Source: an uncultured Ferrovum sp.
GTDB lineage: Bacteria; Pseudomonadota; Gammaproteobacteria; Burkholderiales; Ferrovaceae
Length of the DNA stretch: 64,000 nucleotides
Direction: 5' to 3'
NCBI GenBank assembly: GCA_903893215.1
Contig: CAITLJ010000024.1
Coordinates: 1-64,000, forward strand
This document shows, in pieces, positions 39,288 to 50,946 of this stretch (position 1 is its first letter; each line of letters begins with the position of its first letter). Under the pieces are notes generated by a model. It did not search any database and had not been told where the DNA came from. It saw only the letters and a list, made by a program, of their open reading frames with translations. The position numbers and the translations under genes were made by a program.

Positions 39288-39667
39288 TTCAGGATCTCTC
39301 GGGAATAAGGGTTGGCACCAGTGGACCGCGGGTCACAGAAAGCAGTCGGTGCGCAAAGGCGTCAGTGTAAATCAGCACACTGGCCCTGCGCAGGCGAAAA
39401 AAAACGCAGCGAGGCACACGCCAGCTGCGTCAAACCCAACACCAAAGGAGGAACCTACTACGGTTCCCAATCTACCAAAGCAACAGCAAAAAGACCAGTA
39501 GTTACCTGTAAAAACTTGTTACCCGACATAACTTTAGATCACATAGCAAAAGTAAAAAGTCATTGCAGGCGGTTACCTCGGGCGCAGGCACGTGATTGGC
39601 GCGCGGCCGCACGGCACCTCTATAATCCGAAGTTACGCGCAAAGCGCACATACAAGGCTGGCCAAGC
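39288..39667. other. 380-base gene-free region with AT-rich core
   Basis: No convincing gene. The region holds an isolated strong AAAGGAGG (39444-39451) with no ATG, GTG or TTG at a suitable distance. An AT-rich stretch at about 39470-39560 follows, with three GTTACC words at 39501, 39518 and 39572. The downstream end carries the osmC promoter. Confidence 0.5.
39596..39626 (+). promoter_or_regulatory. Promoter of the osmC-trpD-trpC operon
   Basis: A perfect TATAAT (39621-39626) lies 42 bases before the osmC ATG. The best -35 match is TTGGCG (39596-39601), with a rather long 19-base spacer. Confidence 0.55.
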
Positions 39668-40089
39668 ATGAAAGCACGCATCAAATGGGTGGAAGGCATG
39701 AGCTTCCTGACCGAGTCCGGCAGCGGCCATGCCGTGCTGGCCGACGGCGCCCCGGAAGCCGGTGGCCGTAACCTGGGTCCGCGGCCGATGGAACTGGTGC
39801 TGATGGGCACCGGCGCCTGTACCAGTTTTGATGTGATGCTGATCCTGAAGCGCTCGCGCGCCGATGTGCACGACTGCGTGTGCGAAGTCGAAGCCGAACG
39901 CGCCGACACCGACCCCAAAGTGTTCACCAAAATCCATCTGCAGTTCACGGTCACGGGCCGCAAGCTGAAACCCGACGTGGTCAAGCGCGCCATCGACATG
40001 TCCGCCGAAAAATACTGTTCGGCCAGCATCATGTTGGGCAAGACCGCCGAAATCACCCACGACTTCACCCTTGTCGACGTGGACGCGCC

Positions 40090-40093
<4 letters not shown>
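39668..40093 (+). CDS. OsmC-family protein
   Basis: Peroxiredoxin-like fold protein of 141 residues in the OsmC/YhfA group. It has PRPMELVLMGTGACTSFDVM with the first active-site cysteine and EKYCSASIML with the second. Family members reduce organic peroxides or act on unknown thiol substrates. Its stop overlaps the GTG start of trpD by four bases, so the pair is translationally coupled. Confidence 0.9.
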
Positions 40094-41127
<1,034 letters not shown>

Positions 41128-41136
41128 GGAATTTCC

Positions 41137-41937
41137 ATGTCGGATGACATCCTGGCGCGCATTGTCGCCACCAAGCATGCCGAAGTACGGCAGCACCGCA
41201 AGGTGCGCCCGGAGGACGCGCTGCGCGCTGCCATTGCCGCCCAATCCGCACCGCGGGGTTTCGAGCAAGCCCTGCGCAACAAGGTGGCTGTGGGCCAGGC
41301 CGCCGTGATTGCGGAAATCAAGAAGGCCAGCCCGAGCAAGGGCGTGCTGCGCGAGCAGTTCGACCCGGCGACGATTGCGGCCGACTATGCCGCACATGGG
41401 TCCGCCTGCCTGTCGGTGCTCACCGACCGTGACTATTTCCAGGGGGCCACGGAATACCTCGAGGCGGCCCGGGCCGCCTGCACGCTGCCGGTGCTGCGCA
41501 AAGACTTCATGGTGGACAGCTATCAGGTGCTGGAAGCGCGTGCCATGGGTGCCGATGCCATCCTGTTGATCGTGGCGGCGCTGGAAGACGGCATGATGAT
41601 GGAACTGGCCCTGCACGCCCGTGAACTGGAGATGGACGTGCTGGTGGAAGTGCACGATGGCCTGGAACTCGAGCGCGCGTTGCGCCTGCCCACGGCGCTG
41701 ATCGGCATCAACAACCGCAACCTGCGCACCTTTACCACCGACCTGCAGACCACCCTCGACCTGCAGGCCCACGTGCCGGACGACCGCCTGCTGATCACCG
41801 AAAGCGGCATCCTCAATGCGGCCGATGTGCAGCGCATGCGTGGGGCCGACATCCACGCGTTCCTGGTGGGCGAGGCGTTCATGCGGGCGCCGTCGCCGGG
41901 GCTGGCCTTGTCCACGCTGTTCGGCACGCACGGCTGA
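41137..41937 (+). CDS. trpC: Indole-3-glycerol phosphate synthase
   Basis: TIM-barrel enzyme of 266 residues that closes the indole ring. [38 protein letters not shown] and [11 protein letters not shown] are standard. It starts nine bases after trpD. A bidirectional terminator lies about 160 bases downstream. Confidence 0.97.
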   Translation: MSDDILARIVATKHAEVRQHRKVRPEDALRAAIAAQSAPRGFEQALRNKVAVGQAAVIAEIKKASPSKGVLREQFDPATIAADYAAHGSACLSVLTDRDYFQGATEYLEAARAACTLPVLRKDFMVDSYQVLEARAMGADAILLIVAALEDGMMMELALHARELEMDVLVEVHDGLELERALRLPTALIGINNRNLRTFTTDLQTTLDLQAHVPDDRLLITESGILNAADVQRMRGADIHAFLVGEAFMRAPSPGLALSTLFGTHG

Positions 41938-41958
41938 GGGCCTTGCGGCTGGCCCCCC

Positions 41959-42036
41959 CCTTTTTGCGTGTCGATACTTTAGTCGAGAGGCCGGCCACCC
42001 TCCCCTTGTTTGCGGGTCTATGCAAAAGTCGAGACA
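41959..42036 (+). repeat. Degenerate direct repeat after trpC
   Basis: Two copies of a roughly 30-base unit, each ending AGTCGAGA (41981-41988 and 42027-42034), are offset by 46 bases. They are diverged but alignable (CCTT, TTTGCG, GTC, AGTCGAGA blocks). They sit between trpC and the terminator. No function is apparent. Confidence 0.4.
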
Positions 42037-42096
42037 CGCTCGGAAGGGCTTCCGCCCCCCCCTGTGCTTTAGGCCCCATCGCCTCCCAACCCCAGA

Positions 42097-42132
42097 CAAC
42101 AAAAAAGCCACCCGAGGGTGGCTTTTTTGTTG
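42097..42132. terminator. Bidirectional terminator between trpC and porin
   Basis: 17-base arms, CAACAAAAAAGCCACCC (42097-42113) and GGGTGGCTTTTTTGTTG (42116-42132), are perfectly complementary, with A- and T-runs on both sides. It serves the convergent trpC operon and porin gene. Confidence 0.95.
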
Positions 42133-42180
42133 CTCCGGCGCTGCCCTGATCAAGCGGCAGTTCCGGTCGCGTTACGACAA

Positions 42181-43515
42181 TCAGAACGTGTGACGGAAGA
42201 CCACGCCGGTCGAGCGCACGGTGGCGCCGTTAGCTACACCGCCGAGCTGCGTGCCGCCGCCCAGGTCGTTCTTGCTGTTGTCGTCATTGTTGACCTGCAC
42301 GAAGGCAGCGTACACATCAGTGCGCTTCGACAGCGAGTAGCTGTAGCCAAGGATGATGGCACGGGCACGGGTCAGCGGAGCCGACTGGCCGTTGTTCAGC
42401 TGCACGCCCTGGTCGAAGGCGTAGGCGGCACGGATGGTGCCGGCACCGACCTTCTGCTTCAGGCCCAGGTAGTACGAACGCAGACGGGCTTCGGTGGCGG
42501 CGTTCAGGCTGGCACCAGCGATGGTCTTGGTAAACAGCGACGGGCCACCGTTGATCGCGGTCGCAGCGCCGGCAGTGCCCGGGAAGTTCTGGGTGCTGTT
42601 GGCATCGGTGTAGCCGAGGCCCGATGCGTAGTAGGTGCCAACGCCGGTGCCGGAGTTGTTCAGCGCACCGGAGTAAACCAGCTGTTCACCGATGAAGCTG
42701 ACGCTGGTGTCCTGGTAGGTATAGCCGAGGCCGATCTTCACGCCGAAGTCGTTGCTCTTCTGCGCCGGCGTGGCAGCATATTCGAAGTGACGCTCGTACG
42801 CGGCGGTACCGTAGATGCCGTCTTTGTCGTAGGTGACCGACAGGCCGTAGGTGGCCGGATCAGCCTGCACCGGGGCGGTGCTGGCGGTGCGCTGGCTGTT
42901 GGTGGTGTACAGGGCGCGGGCGCTCAGACCGCTGAAGTTCGGGGTCCAATACTCCACCGAGTTTTCCTGACGACGGTCGAACGAACGACGGTTGTAGGTG
43001 TTGTCCAGCGACGGGGTGCTGTTGCCGCTCAGGATGGCCGTGTAGTTGTAGGCGCCGGCGTCAGCGTAGAACACGTCCAGCGGCTGGGTGCTGCTCTTGT
43101 ACGGGGTATCCCAGATGCCGTAAAAGATCGTGCCGTAGTTGTCGCTGGTCAGGCCCACGTTGCTGTTACGCGAAGCCAGGGTGCCGATAGCGCCCGAAGC
43201 CGGCGAAGCCTGGGGGGCGCCCACAGCCGGGGTGACCGAGCCACCCACGTTGACCGAGCTTTCGATCTGGAAAATGCCGTACAGGCCGGGCGACACTTCT
43301 TCCTTGCCCTTGAAGCCGATCATCGACGAGTTCGACGAAATGCGGCTGCGCGAAGCCTGGTTGGCGCAACCAGCGCCCTTGCAATCGGTAGCCGAATCAA
43401 TTTCCAGTTCGGTGTTCAGGCGACCGTACAGGGTCACGCCAGCGGGGTCGGCCATGGCGACGATCGGGGCATACACCGAAGCGGCGACGGCGAGGGCCAG
43501 GAGTTTCTTGTTCAT
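42181..43515 (-). CDS. Gram-negative trimeric porin
   Basis: Outer-membrane general-diffusion porin of 444 residues. The signal peptide MNKKLLALAVAASVYAP ends near AMA-DP (residue 22). VTLYGRLNTELEID begins the barrel, SRISSNSSMIGFKGKEEVSPGLYGIFQ-type strands follow, and the protein ends VVFRHTF with the terminal Phe used for BAM recognition. This is the common betaproteobacterial porin type. The ATG at 43515 is preceded by a GAGAGA site; the frame upstream is not coding. Confidence 0.95.
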   Translation of the reverse strand: MNKKLLALAVAASVYAPIVAMADPAGVTLYGRLNTELEIDSATDCKGAGCANQASRSRISSNSSMIGFKGKEEVSPGLYGIFQIESSVNVGGSVTPAVGAPQASPASGAIGTLASRNSNVGLTSDNYGTIFYGIWDTPYKSSTQPLDVFYADAGAYNYTAILSGNSTPSLDNTYNRRSFDRRQENSVEYWTPNFSGLSARALYTTNSQRTASTAPVQADPATYGLSVTYDKDGIYGTAAYERHFEYAATPAQKSNDFGVKIGLGYTYQDTSVSFIGEQLVYSGALNNSGTGVGTYYASGLGYTDANSTQNFPGTAGAATAINGGPSLFTKTIAGASLNAATEARLRSYYLGLKQKVGAGTIRAAYAFDQGVQLNNGQSAPLTRARAIILGYSYSLSKRTDVYAAFVQVNNDDNSKNDLGGGTQLGGVANGATVRSTGVVFRHTF

Positions 43516-43847
43516 GGTGATCTCTCTCAGGGTTGTAGATACATTGCAGCGAACAGGCACCAGCCCGCTGACTGCTGACGCAGCGGCATCCTCTTTGGAG
43601 GAGTTCCGCTTCACGCGCCAGCACTATCGCGAGCTTTTGATATGCTGGTACTCCGTCATCATGCCCAAAAGACTTGCACCTCCGCCACCTCCGGCCACGC
43701 TTAAAGCGCTGACTGCAAGGAAGTGTTGTGCAAATGCAACAACCAGCACGACCGGCTAAGGCCAAGCGAGCACACGACGATTTTGTGACAGCATCGACGC
43801 GCAGGCCGCATCACGCCTGCATCGGATGGCAAAAAAGGAGCATCACC
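43516..43847. other. Divergent region between porin and coq7
   Basis: This 330-base stretch holds the long leaders of both genes. I find the porin ribosome-binding site near its start and the coq7 AAGGAG at its end (43835-43840), but no promoter I would defend. A tiny frame, MAKKEHHPELP (43826-43861), overlaps the coq7 start in another frame. Confidence 0.4.
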
Positions 43848-44474
43848 CTGAACTTCCCTGACGATCTGATCCTGGCCTTCGACCGCGGACTGCGCACCGT
43901 GGCAGGGCCCGCCGTGGCTGCGCGCACCACACCGGCGCAGGGCCTGGCGCCCGCCGAAATGAGCGACACAGAACGCTTGACATCCGGCCGCATGATGCGC
44001 GTGAACCACACCGGTGAAGTCTGCGCACAGGCCCTCTACCAGGGCCAGGCGCTGCTGGCACGCTCGCCGGCAACCCGCCAGGCACTGCTGCAGGCCGCGC
44101 ACGAGGAATGGGACCATCTCGGCTGGTGTGCCGAACGCCTGCAGCAGTTGCAGGCGCGCCCCAGCCTCGGCAACCCGCTCTGGTACGCCGGGTCCTTCCT
44201 GCTGGGTGCCGCCTCGGCCGCCGCGGGCGACCGTTGGAACATGGCCTTCCTGGTGGAAACCGAACGCCAGGTCGAGCGCCATCTCGACGGCCATCTCGAG
44301 CAGATCAGTCCAGCCGACCTGCCCTCACGCGCCATCATGCGCACCATGCGCGCCGAGGAAGGCGAGCACGCCGATATGGCGATCGCGCAGGGTGCCGCCA
44401 CCCTGCCAAAGCCGCTGCAGACATTGATGCGTGCCACCGCCCGGGTGATGACCGCCACCGCCTACTGGATCTGA
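43848..44474 (+). CDS. coq7: 2-polyprenyl-3-methyl-6-methoxy-1,4-benzoquinone monooxygenase
   Basis: Di-iron hydroxylase of ubiquinone synthesis, about 208 residues. Iron ligands are expected in NHTGEVCAQALY, HEEWDHLGWC and EEGEHADMA. The conserved N-terminus FPDDLILAFDRGLRTVAG is in frame, but no ATG, GTG or TTG lies at the right place. A CTG at 43848 sits seven bases after AAGGAG (43835-43840). Alternatively the A-run at 43831-43836 may carry one extra base, which would bring ATG 43826 into frame. The coordinates use the CTG. Confidence 0.9.
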   Translation: MNFPDDLILAFDRGLRTVAGPAVAARTTPAQGLAPAEMSDTERLTSGRMMRVNHTGEVCAQALYQGQALLARSPATRQALLQAAHEEWDHLGWCAERLQQLQARPSLGNPLWYAGSFLLGAASAAAGDRWNMAFLVETERQVERHLDGHLEQISPADLPSRAIMRTMRAEEGEHADMAIAQGAATLPKPLQTLMRATARVMTATAYWI

Positions 44475-44493
44475 GCCCGTGCTGCCGGCCGGA

Positions 44494-45672
44494 ATGCTGC
44501 GCACCGCCCTGCTGCTGGCCACCGTCACCAGCCTGGCCGGCTGCAGCACGGCCGGCTATTACTGGCAGGCGGCGCGCGGCCAGTTCGACCTGATGGCGCG
44601 CCGCGTGCCGATCCGCGAACTGCTCGCCGACCCGGCCACGCCGGAACCGCTGCGCCATCAACTACGATTGGCCACCGAATTGCGCGAATTCGCCAGCGCC
44701 CGGCTGGCCCTGCCCGACAACCAGAGCTACCGCAGCTATGCCGACCTGCAGCGCCCCTACGTGATCTGGAACGTGTTCGCCGCCCCCCGTTTCGACACGG
44801 CGCCCGACCAGTGGTGCTTTCCGGTGGCCGGCTGCGTCAACTACCGCGGCTATTTCAGCGAAGCCGCGGCGCGCGCGCAGGCCGCCCGGCTGGCAGCCGA
44901 AGGCACTGATGTCTATGTCGGCGGCGTGCCGGCCTATTCCACGCTGGGCTGGCTGAACGACCCGGTGCTGAGCAGCTTTGTGCGCTGGCCCGAGCTGGAA
45001 CTGGCGCGCCTGATCTTCCATGAACTGGGCCACCAGGTGGCGTATGCCGCCGGCGACACCGCCTTCAACGAGTCCTTTGCCACCGCGGTGGAAGAAGAGG
45101 GCGTGCAGCGCTGGATGGAGGCCCATCCGGAGCGGGCGCTGCAAATCGACTGGCAGGCGGCGCAAACCCACCGCACGCAGTTCGTAGCCCTGGTGCTGAA
45201 CGCGCGCAGCGACCTGCAGGGCCTCTATTTCGCCGGCCTGACCCCGGATGAGACCGCACGCGACAAGCAGGCCCGGCTGGCGCAATTGCTGCAGGACTAT
45301 GCCGCACTGCGTGCGCGCTGGGGCGGCTATGCCGGGTATGACCACTGGTTCCGGCAGCCGGTCAACAACGCACAACTGGCGTCCGTGGCGCTATACACCC
45401 AAGGGGTGCCGGCCTTCCGGGCCCTGTTGCACAGTGAGCATGATCAGTTGCCGGCGTTCTACGCCCGGGTGCGTGCCCTCGCCCGCATGCCGGCCGACGC
45501 ACGGACCGCAGCCCTCGCCGACGTGCTCAGTGCGGCAGCCGGAAGCGCCGCCGGCAGCCCATCGGTCAGTATAAGGCGAAGCCCTGCAGCAGTTGCCCTC
45601 CCAGCCAGCGCGGCAGGCACTCCGCCAGATCCGGTGCCAGCCATCCTGCCGCCTCGATCCGCTCCAGGCTGA
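44494..45672 (+). CDS. COG4324-family aminopeptidase lipoprotein
   Basis: Predicted zinc aminopeptidase of 392 residues. The signal segment MLRTALLLATVTSLAGC carries a lipobox. HELGH starts at residue 176 and is followed by FNESFATAVEEEG, giving a gluzincin-like site. A GTG at 44479 would add five residues. The last 40 or so residues are low-complexity (Ala, Pro, Ser) and overlap the 3' end of the convergent bufC-like gene by 107 bases; they may be a late extension. Confidence 0.82.
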   Translation: MLRTALLLATVTSLAGCSTAGYYWQAARGQFDLMARRVPIRELLADPATPEPLRHQLRLATELREFASARLALPDNQSYRSYADLQRPYVIWNVFAAPRFDTAPDQWCFPVAGCVNYRGYFSEAAARAQAARLAAEGTDVYVGGVPAYSTLGWLNDPVLSSFVRWPELELARLIFHELGHQVAYAAGDTAFNESFATAVEEEGVQRWMEAHPERALQIDWQAAQTHRTQFVALVLNARSDLQGLYFAGLTPDETARDKQARLAQLLQDYAALRARWGGYAGYDHWFRQPVNNAQLASVALYTQGVPAFRALLHSEHDQLPAFYARVRALARMPADARTAALADVLSAAAGSAAGSPSVSIRRSPAAVALPASAAGTPPDPVPAILPPRSAPG

Positions 45673-46363
45673 CCGCCAGGGGCAAGCCCGCCTGGGCGTC
45701 GGTCAGCAGGGCGTGTTGCGCGGCAGTCAGCACCGCGATGCAGTGACCCTCCGCACGCCGGTGCACGGAAAGCCAGATTGGACCGGCCTGCAGGTCGGTG
45801 GCCGCGAGGCGCCCGGTGTCGATGGCAGCGGCAGGGTCCGGCTGATGCGCCTGCCAGATGGCATGCACCGGAAACTGGCCAGCCAGCAGACGCACGCTTG
45901 GGTGCAAGGCCAGCCCCACCCGCAATTGCGCGGAAGCATCCAGCTGTGCGGCATCCACCAGCGCCAGCGCCGTGCGGTCCGCCGCAAAAAAATTATCGTG
46001 CAGGGCCCATTCGAGGCGCGCCACTTCGGCCAGATACGGCAGTCCGGCGCAGGCCGGTTCCTGCAATAGCGTATGCGCAAAGTCGCCCCCCAGACGATGC
46101 AAGTCACCGCTGCGTGAGCCCGGCTGGGTGAGGTGGTCGTGCACCAAGGCCGCAAACAGCGCTTCGCCGATGAGCGCCTGCACCACCGGGTAGACGGCGG
46201 TCAGGGCACTGCGCTGGCTGTGCAGTGAGGTGCGGCGGTAGATCGCCAGCCGGTCCGGCGCCGGCACACCGGCCGGTGCTGGCGCGATGGCATGCAGCAG
46301 CGCCTGGTCGGGCTCGCCACGCAGGGCGCCAGCGAACGCCGCCTGCAGGTCAGCCAGCTGCAC
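45566..46363 (-). CDS. bufC: BufC-like (DUF2063/HvfC) RiPP partner protein
   Basis: Protein of 265 residues from GTG 46363 with the DUF2063 N-terminal putative DNA-binding-like domain (RLAIYRRTSLHSQRSALTAVYPVVQALIG). In bufferin systems this BufC protein works with the BufB oxidase and recruits the precursor peptide. The GTG start overlaps the end of bufB by 14 bases. A longer form from 46432 would begin with a proline run that is only the antisense of the bufB threonine tail, so it is rejected. Confidence 0.85.
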   Translation of the reverse strand: MQLADLQAAFAGALRGEPDQALLHAIAPAPAGVPAPDRLAIYRRTSLHSQRSALTAVYPVVQALIGEALFAALVHDHLTQPGSRSGDLHRLGGDFAHTLLQEPACAGLPYLAEVARLEWALHDNFFAADRTALALVDAAQLDASAQLRVGLALHPSVRLLAGQFPVHAIWQAHQPDPAAAIDTGRLAATDLQAGPIWLSVHRRAEGHCIAVLTAAQHALLTDAQAGLPLAVSLERIEAAGWLAPDLAECLPRWLGGQLLQGFALY

Positions 46364-47233
46364 GACGCATGCCCGGGTTTCCGGCGGCGGTGGTGGTGGT
46401 GGCAGCGGCGACAGCCTCAACCAACAGGTCATCGGCGCGCGCCACTTCCGCCAGCAGCACCGGCAGCGGCGGCAGGTCGTTGTCGCGCTCGATCAGGGTG
46501 GGCACCGCACCGAAGCGCGCCAGCGCCTGCGCATACAGCGACCAGACTGGCTCGGCGACCGGCGCGCCATGCGTGTCGACCAGCCCCCAGGGGGTGGCCT
46601 CATGTCCGCCAAGATGGATTTCCTGCGGCAGGTGCACCGGAATGCCCTGCAGGAAGTCGGTCGCGTCATACCCGTGATTGCAGGCGTTCACATAAATGTT
46701 GTTCACGTCGAGCAGAAGGCCGCAGCCGGAGCGCTCGCACACCGCGGCGGCAAATTCCCACTCGGTGAGTTGGTCGGCCGCGAAACGCACGTAGCACGAC
46801 ACGTTTTCCAGCAGGATCTGCCGGCCGAGCGTGTCCTGCACCTGATCGACACGTGCCGCCAACAAGGCGACGGCTTCCTCGGTGTAAGGCAGTGGCAGCA
46901 GGTCATTGCTGTGCCAGTCACCCAGTCGGCCCCAGCACAGGTGTTCCGACACCAGCGCCGGGCGGTAGCGCCGCTCGAGCGCCTGCAGGCGTGCCAGATG
47001 GACGGCGTCGAGTGGCGCCACCGACCCGAGGGCCAACCCGACCCCGTGCAGGCTGAGCGGCCAGCGCTCGGTCAGGCGGTCGAGCACGCGGAGAGCGGGC
47101 CCGCCCTCCGCAAAAAAATTCTCGCTGTGCACCTCACACCAGGCTGGCGGCGTCGGGCTACGTTCCGGTGCGTCCAGCAGGGCCGTGTAGTGCGCCGCCC
47201 GCACGCCGAGTCCGGCGCGGGGCGGCAGGGACG

Positions 47234-47237
<4 letters not shown>
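46350..47237 (-). CDS. bufB: BufB-like multinuclear iron oxidase (MNIO, DUF692)
   Basis: TIM-barrel RiPP-modifying enzyme of 295 residues. The family uses two or three iron ions to convert cysteines of a precursor into heterocycles such as thiooxazoles. Likely ligands are Glu35/His37 (EVHSENF), His64 (SLHGVGL), Glu98/His99 (SEHLCW), Glu144 (LLENVS), Asp177 (LLDVNNIYVN), His208/His212 (EIHLGGH) and Glu250/Asp252 (IERDND). The GTG start overlaps the bufA stop by four bases (GTGA). The C-terminal tail is Ala/Thr-rich. Confidence 0.92.
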
Positions 47238-48551
<1,314 letters not shown>

Positions 48552-48552
48552 T

Positions 48553-48594
48553 CCGGCCAGCGCCCCGCATCAGCGCAGGGCGGGCGCTGGTCGG
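48553..48594. terminator. Hairpin between argB and nudB
   Basis: 13-bp arms (48553-48565 and 48582-48594) pair with one G-U around a 16-base loop. It fills the gap between two convergent genes. No T-run follows, so it may be a weak or Rho-assisted terminator. Confidence 0.45.
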
Positions 48595-48596
48595 CC

Positions 48597-49070
48597 TCAG
48601 CGCAGGACGGGCTGGGCCGGCCAAGCCGGCCGCTGGGCGAGGCGCAGGATGGCGGCGCGGTTGGTCGGGCTGAACACCCGCTCCGCCGCCGCCGCCGCTG
48701 GCAGCCACTGCTGGTCGACATGCTCCCGCGGCGCCAGCGTGACCGGCACTGCCTGCGGAATCTGCAGGCTGAATACGTGCTCGAGGTTACGCGTCACCCC
48801 TGGCGCGTAACGGTGCCGCCATTCGGGAAAGATTTCGTACCACGACGACTCCTGCCAGTCGCGCAGGTGGTGACCGGCGGCCAGTGCGTCCAGTCCGGTT
48901 TCCTCGGCCACCTCGCGCACGGCCGTATCAAACGGGCGCTCGTCCTCGCGATCCAGGCTACCGGTGACGGACTGCCAGAAGCCGGGATGGCGCGCGCGCT
49001 CGATCAGCAACATCTGCAGGTCGGGCGTGTGGATCACCACGAGGACAGAAACGGGAATCTTGAAGGTCAC
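48597..49070 (-). CDS. nudB: Dihydroneopterin triphosphate diphosphatase
   Basis: Nudix hydrolase of 157 residues for folate synthesis. The Nudix box is GSLDREDERPFDTAVREVAEE, with one extra residue as in betaproteobacterial NudB; its key acids are in REVAEE. The start GTG 49070 gives MTFKIPVSVLVV; upstream codons are not supported. It is downstream of aspS in a conserved four-gene run. Confidence 0.88.
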   Translation of the reverse strand: MTFKIPVSVLVVIHTPDLQMLLIERARHPGFWQSVTGSLDREDERPFDTAVREVAEETGLDALAAGHHLRDWQESSWYEIFPEWRHRYAPGVTRNLEHVFSLQIPQAVPVTLAPREHVDQQWLPAAAAAERVFSPTNRAAILRLAQRPAWPAQPVLR

Positions 49071-49154
49071 GCAGGCTCCACAGGTGAGATAAGGCACACC
49101 TGCCAGACTGCGGCAAGCGACAGGGGTTCCTGCCGCCCACCGATCAGGCCACGC

Positions 49155-50918
49155 TCAGCGCAGCTTGATGTGCAGTTCGCGCAGCTGCTTTTCGTCGACC
49201 GGGCTGGGCGCGTCGGTGAGCATACACTGGGCACGCTGGGTTTTCGGGAAAGCGATCACGTCGCGGATCTGCTCGACACCGCACATCATCGAGGTCAGAC
49301 GGTCGAAGCCGAAGGCAATGCCGCCGTGCGGCGGCGCGCCATATTGCAGGGCGTCGAGCAGGAAGCCGAACTTTGCCTTGGCCTCTTCCGGCCCGATGTT
49401 CAGCGCCCGGAACACCGCCGACTGCACCTCCTCGCGGTGGATGCGCACCGAGCCGCCGCCAATTTCCCAGCCGTTCAGCACCACATCGTAGGCGCGCGCC
49501 ACGGCCTTGCCGGGATCGCTCTCCACATAGCCTTCATGACCGGCCTTCGGCGCCGTGAACGGGTGATGCAGGGCCACCCAGCGTTTGTCGTCTTCGTCGT
49601 ACTCGAACATGGGGAAGTCGACCACCCACAGCGGCTTCCAGCCGCCGGTGGAGAAGCCGCGCTCATGCCCCACCTTCAGACGCAGCGCGCCCAGGCTGTC
49701 GCACACCACCTTGAAGGTGTCGGCAGCAAAGAAGATCAGGTCGCCGTCCTGGGCGCCAGTGCGCTGCAGGATTTCGGCCAGCACCGGGGCCGGCAGGAAT
49801 TTGACGATGGGTGACTGCAGGCCGGTCTCGTCCACCTTGGTGACATCATTTACCTTGATGTAGGCCAGCCCCTTGGCACCATAGATGCCGACGAACGTGG
49901 TGTAGTCGTCGATTTCCTTGCGGCTGATGGTGGCCCCCCCAGGCACGCGCAAGGCGGCCACGCGGCCATTGGCCAGGTCGGCCGCACCACGGAACACCTT
50001 GAAGTCCACCGTCTTCATCAGGTCGGTGAGCTCGGTGAATTCCAGAGGAATGCGCAGGTCGGGCTTGTCCGAGCCGAAGCGGTGCATGGCCTCATGCCAG
50101 GTCATGCGTGGGAATTCGGCGGGCAGGTCGGCATCGATCACCTGCTTGAACAGGTCGCGCACCAGTTGTTCCATCAGCCCGGTGATGTCGTGCTCGTCCA
50201 TGAACGAGGTTTCGATATCGATCTGGGTGAATTCGGGCTGGCGGTCGGCACGCAGGTCCTCGTCACGGAAGCATTTGGTGATCTGATAGTAGCGATCGAA
50301 GCCGGCCACCATCAGCAACTGCTTGAACAGCTGCGGCGACTGCGGCAGCGCGAAGAACTGGCCGTCATGCACCCGCGACGGAACCAGGTAATCGCGCGCA
50401 CCTTCCGGGGTGGACTTGGTCAGCATGGGCGTTTCGATGTCGATGAACCCATGACTGTCGAGAAACTGGCGCACTACCATCGAGGCTTTGTAACGCAGGC
50501 GGAAGTTGCGCTGCATGGCTGGCCGGCGCAAGTCCAGGTAGCGGTAAGTGAGGCGCACCGTTTCCGACAGGTTGTCCTCGTCCATCTGGAACGGCGGCGT
50601 CAGCGAGGGATTCAGCACCTCAATGCTGTCCGCCAACACTTCGATCTCGCCGCTGCGCAGGGCGCCATTGACGGTACCCTCGGGACGCAGGCGCACCCGA
50701 CCAACGATCTGCAGCACGAACTCGGTGCGGACGCTCTCGGCAACGGCAAAAGTGGCCACGTTATCGGGATCGGACACGATCTGGACGAGGCCTTCCCGGT
50801 CACGCAAGTCAATGAAGATCACCCCGCCATGGTCGCGGCGGCGATGCGCCCAGCCTTGCAGGGTGACGGTCTGGCCCAGAAAACGCCGGTCAATGGCGCC
50901 ACAGTAATCGGTACGCAT
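49155..50918 (-). CDS. aspS: Aspartyl-tRNA synthetase
   Basis: Class II synthetase of 587 residues. The N-terminal OB domain ([23 protein letters not shown] region) is followed by the catalytic core with [18 protein letters not shown] and the C-terminal [10 protein letters not shown]. The length and a bacterial-type GAD insertion domain are as expected. It is 28 bases after the DUF502 gene. Confidence 0.97.
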   Translation of the reverse strand: MRTDYCGAIDRRFLGQTVTLQGWAHRRRDHGGVIFIDLRDREGLVQIVSDPDNVATFAVAESVRTEFVLQIVGRVRLRPEGTVNGALRSGEIEVLADSIEVLNPSLTPPFQMDEDNLSETVRLTYRYLDLRRPAMQRNFRLRYKASMVVRQFLDSHGFIDIETPMLTKSTPEGARDYLVPSRVHDGQFFALPQSPQLFKQLLMVAGFDRYYQITKCFRDEDLRADRQPEFTQIDIETSFMDEHDITGLMEQLVRDLFKQVIDADLPAEFPRMTWHEAMHRFGSDKPDLRIPLEFTELTDLMKTVDFKVFRGAADLANGRVAALRVPGGATISRKEIDDYTTFVGIYGAKGLAYIKVNDVTKVDETGLQSPIVKFLPAPVLAEILQRTGAQDGDLIFFAADTFKVVCDSLGALRLKVGHERGFSTGGWKPLWVVDFPMFEYDEDDKRWVALHHPFTAPKAGHEGYVESDPGKAVARAYDVVLNGWEIGGGSVRIHREEVQSAVFRALNIGPEEAKAKFGFLLDALQYGAPPHGGIAFGFDRLTSMMCGVEQIRDVIAFPKTQRAQCMLTDAPSPVDEKQLRELHIKLR

Positions 50919-50946
50919 GGAACACTCGAAAATGAAACGGAATTGG

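Noticed and set aside
43826-43861. An 11-codon frame MAKKEHHPELP as a coq7 leader peptide
   Set aside because: Its ATG lies upstream of the AAGGAG site and has no site of its own. It is better explained as the out-of-frame remnant of the coq7 start.
46364-46432. N-terminal extension of bufC with a seven-proline run
   Set aside because: The prolines are the opposite reading of the GGT repeat that encodes the threonine tail of bufB. GTG 46363 gives the normal family length.
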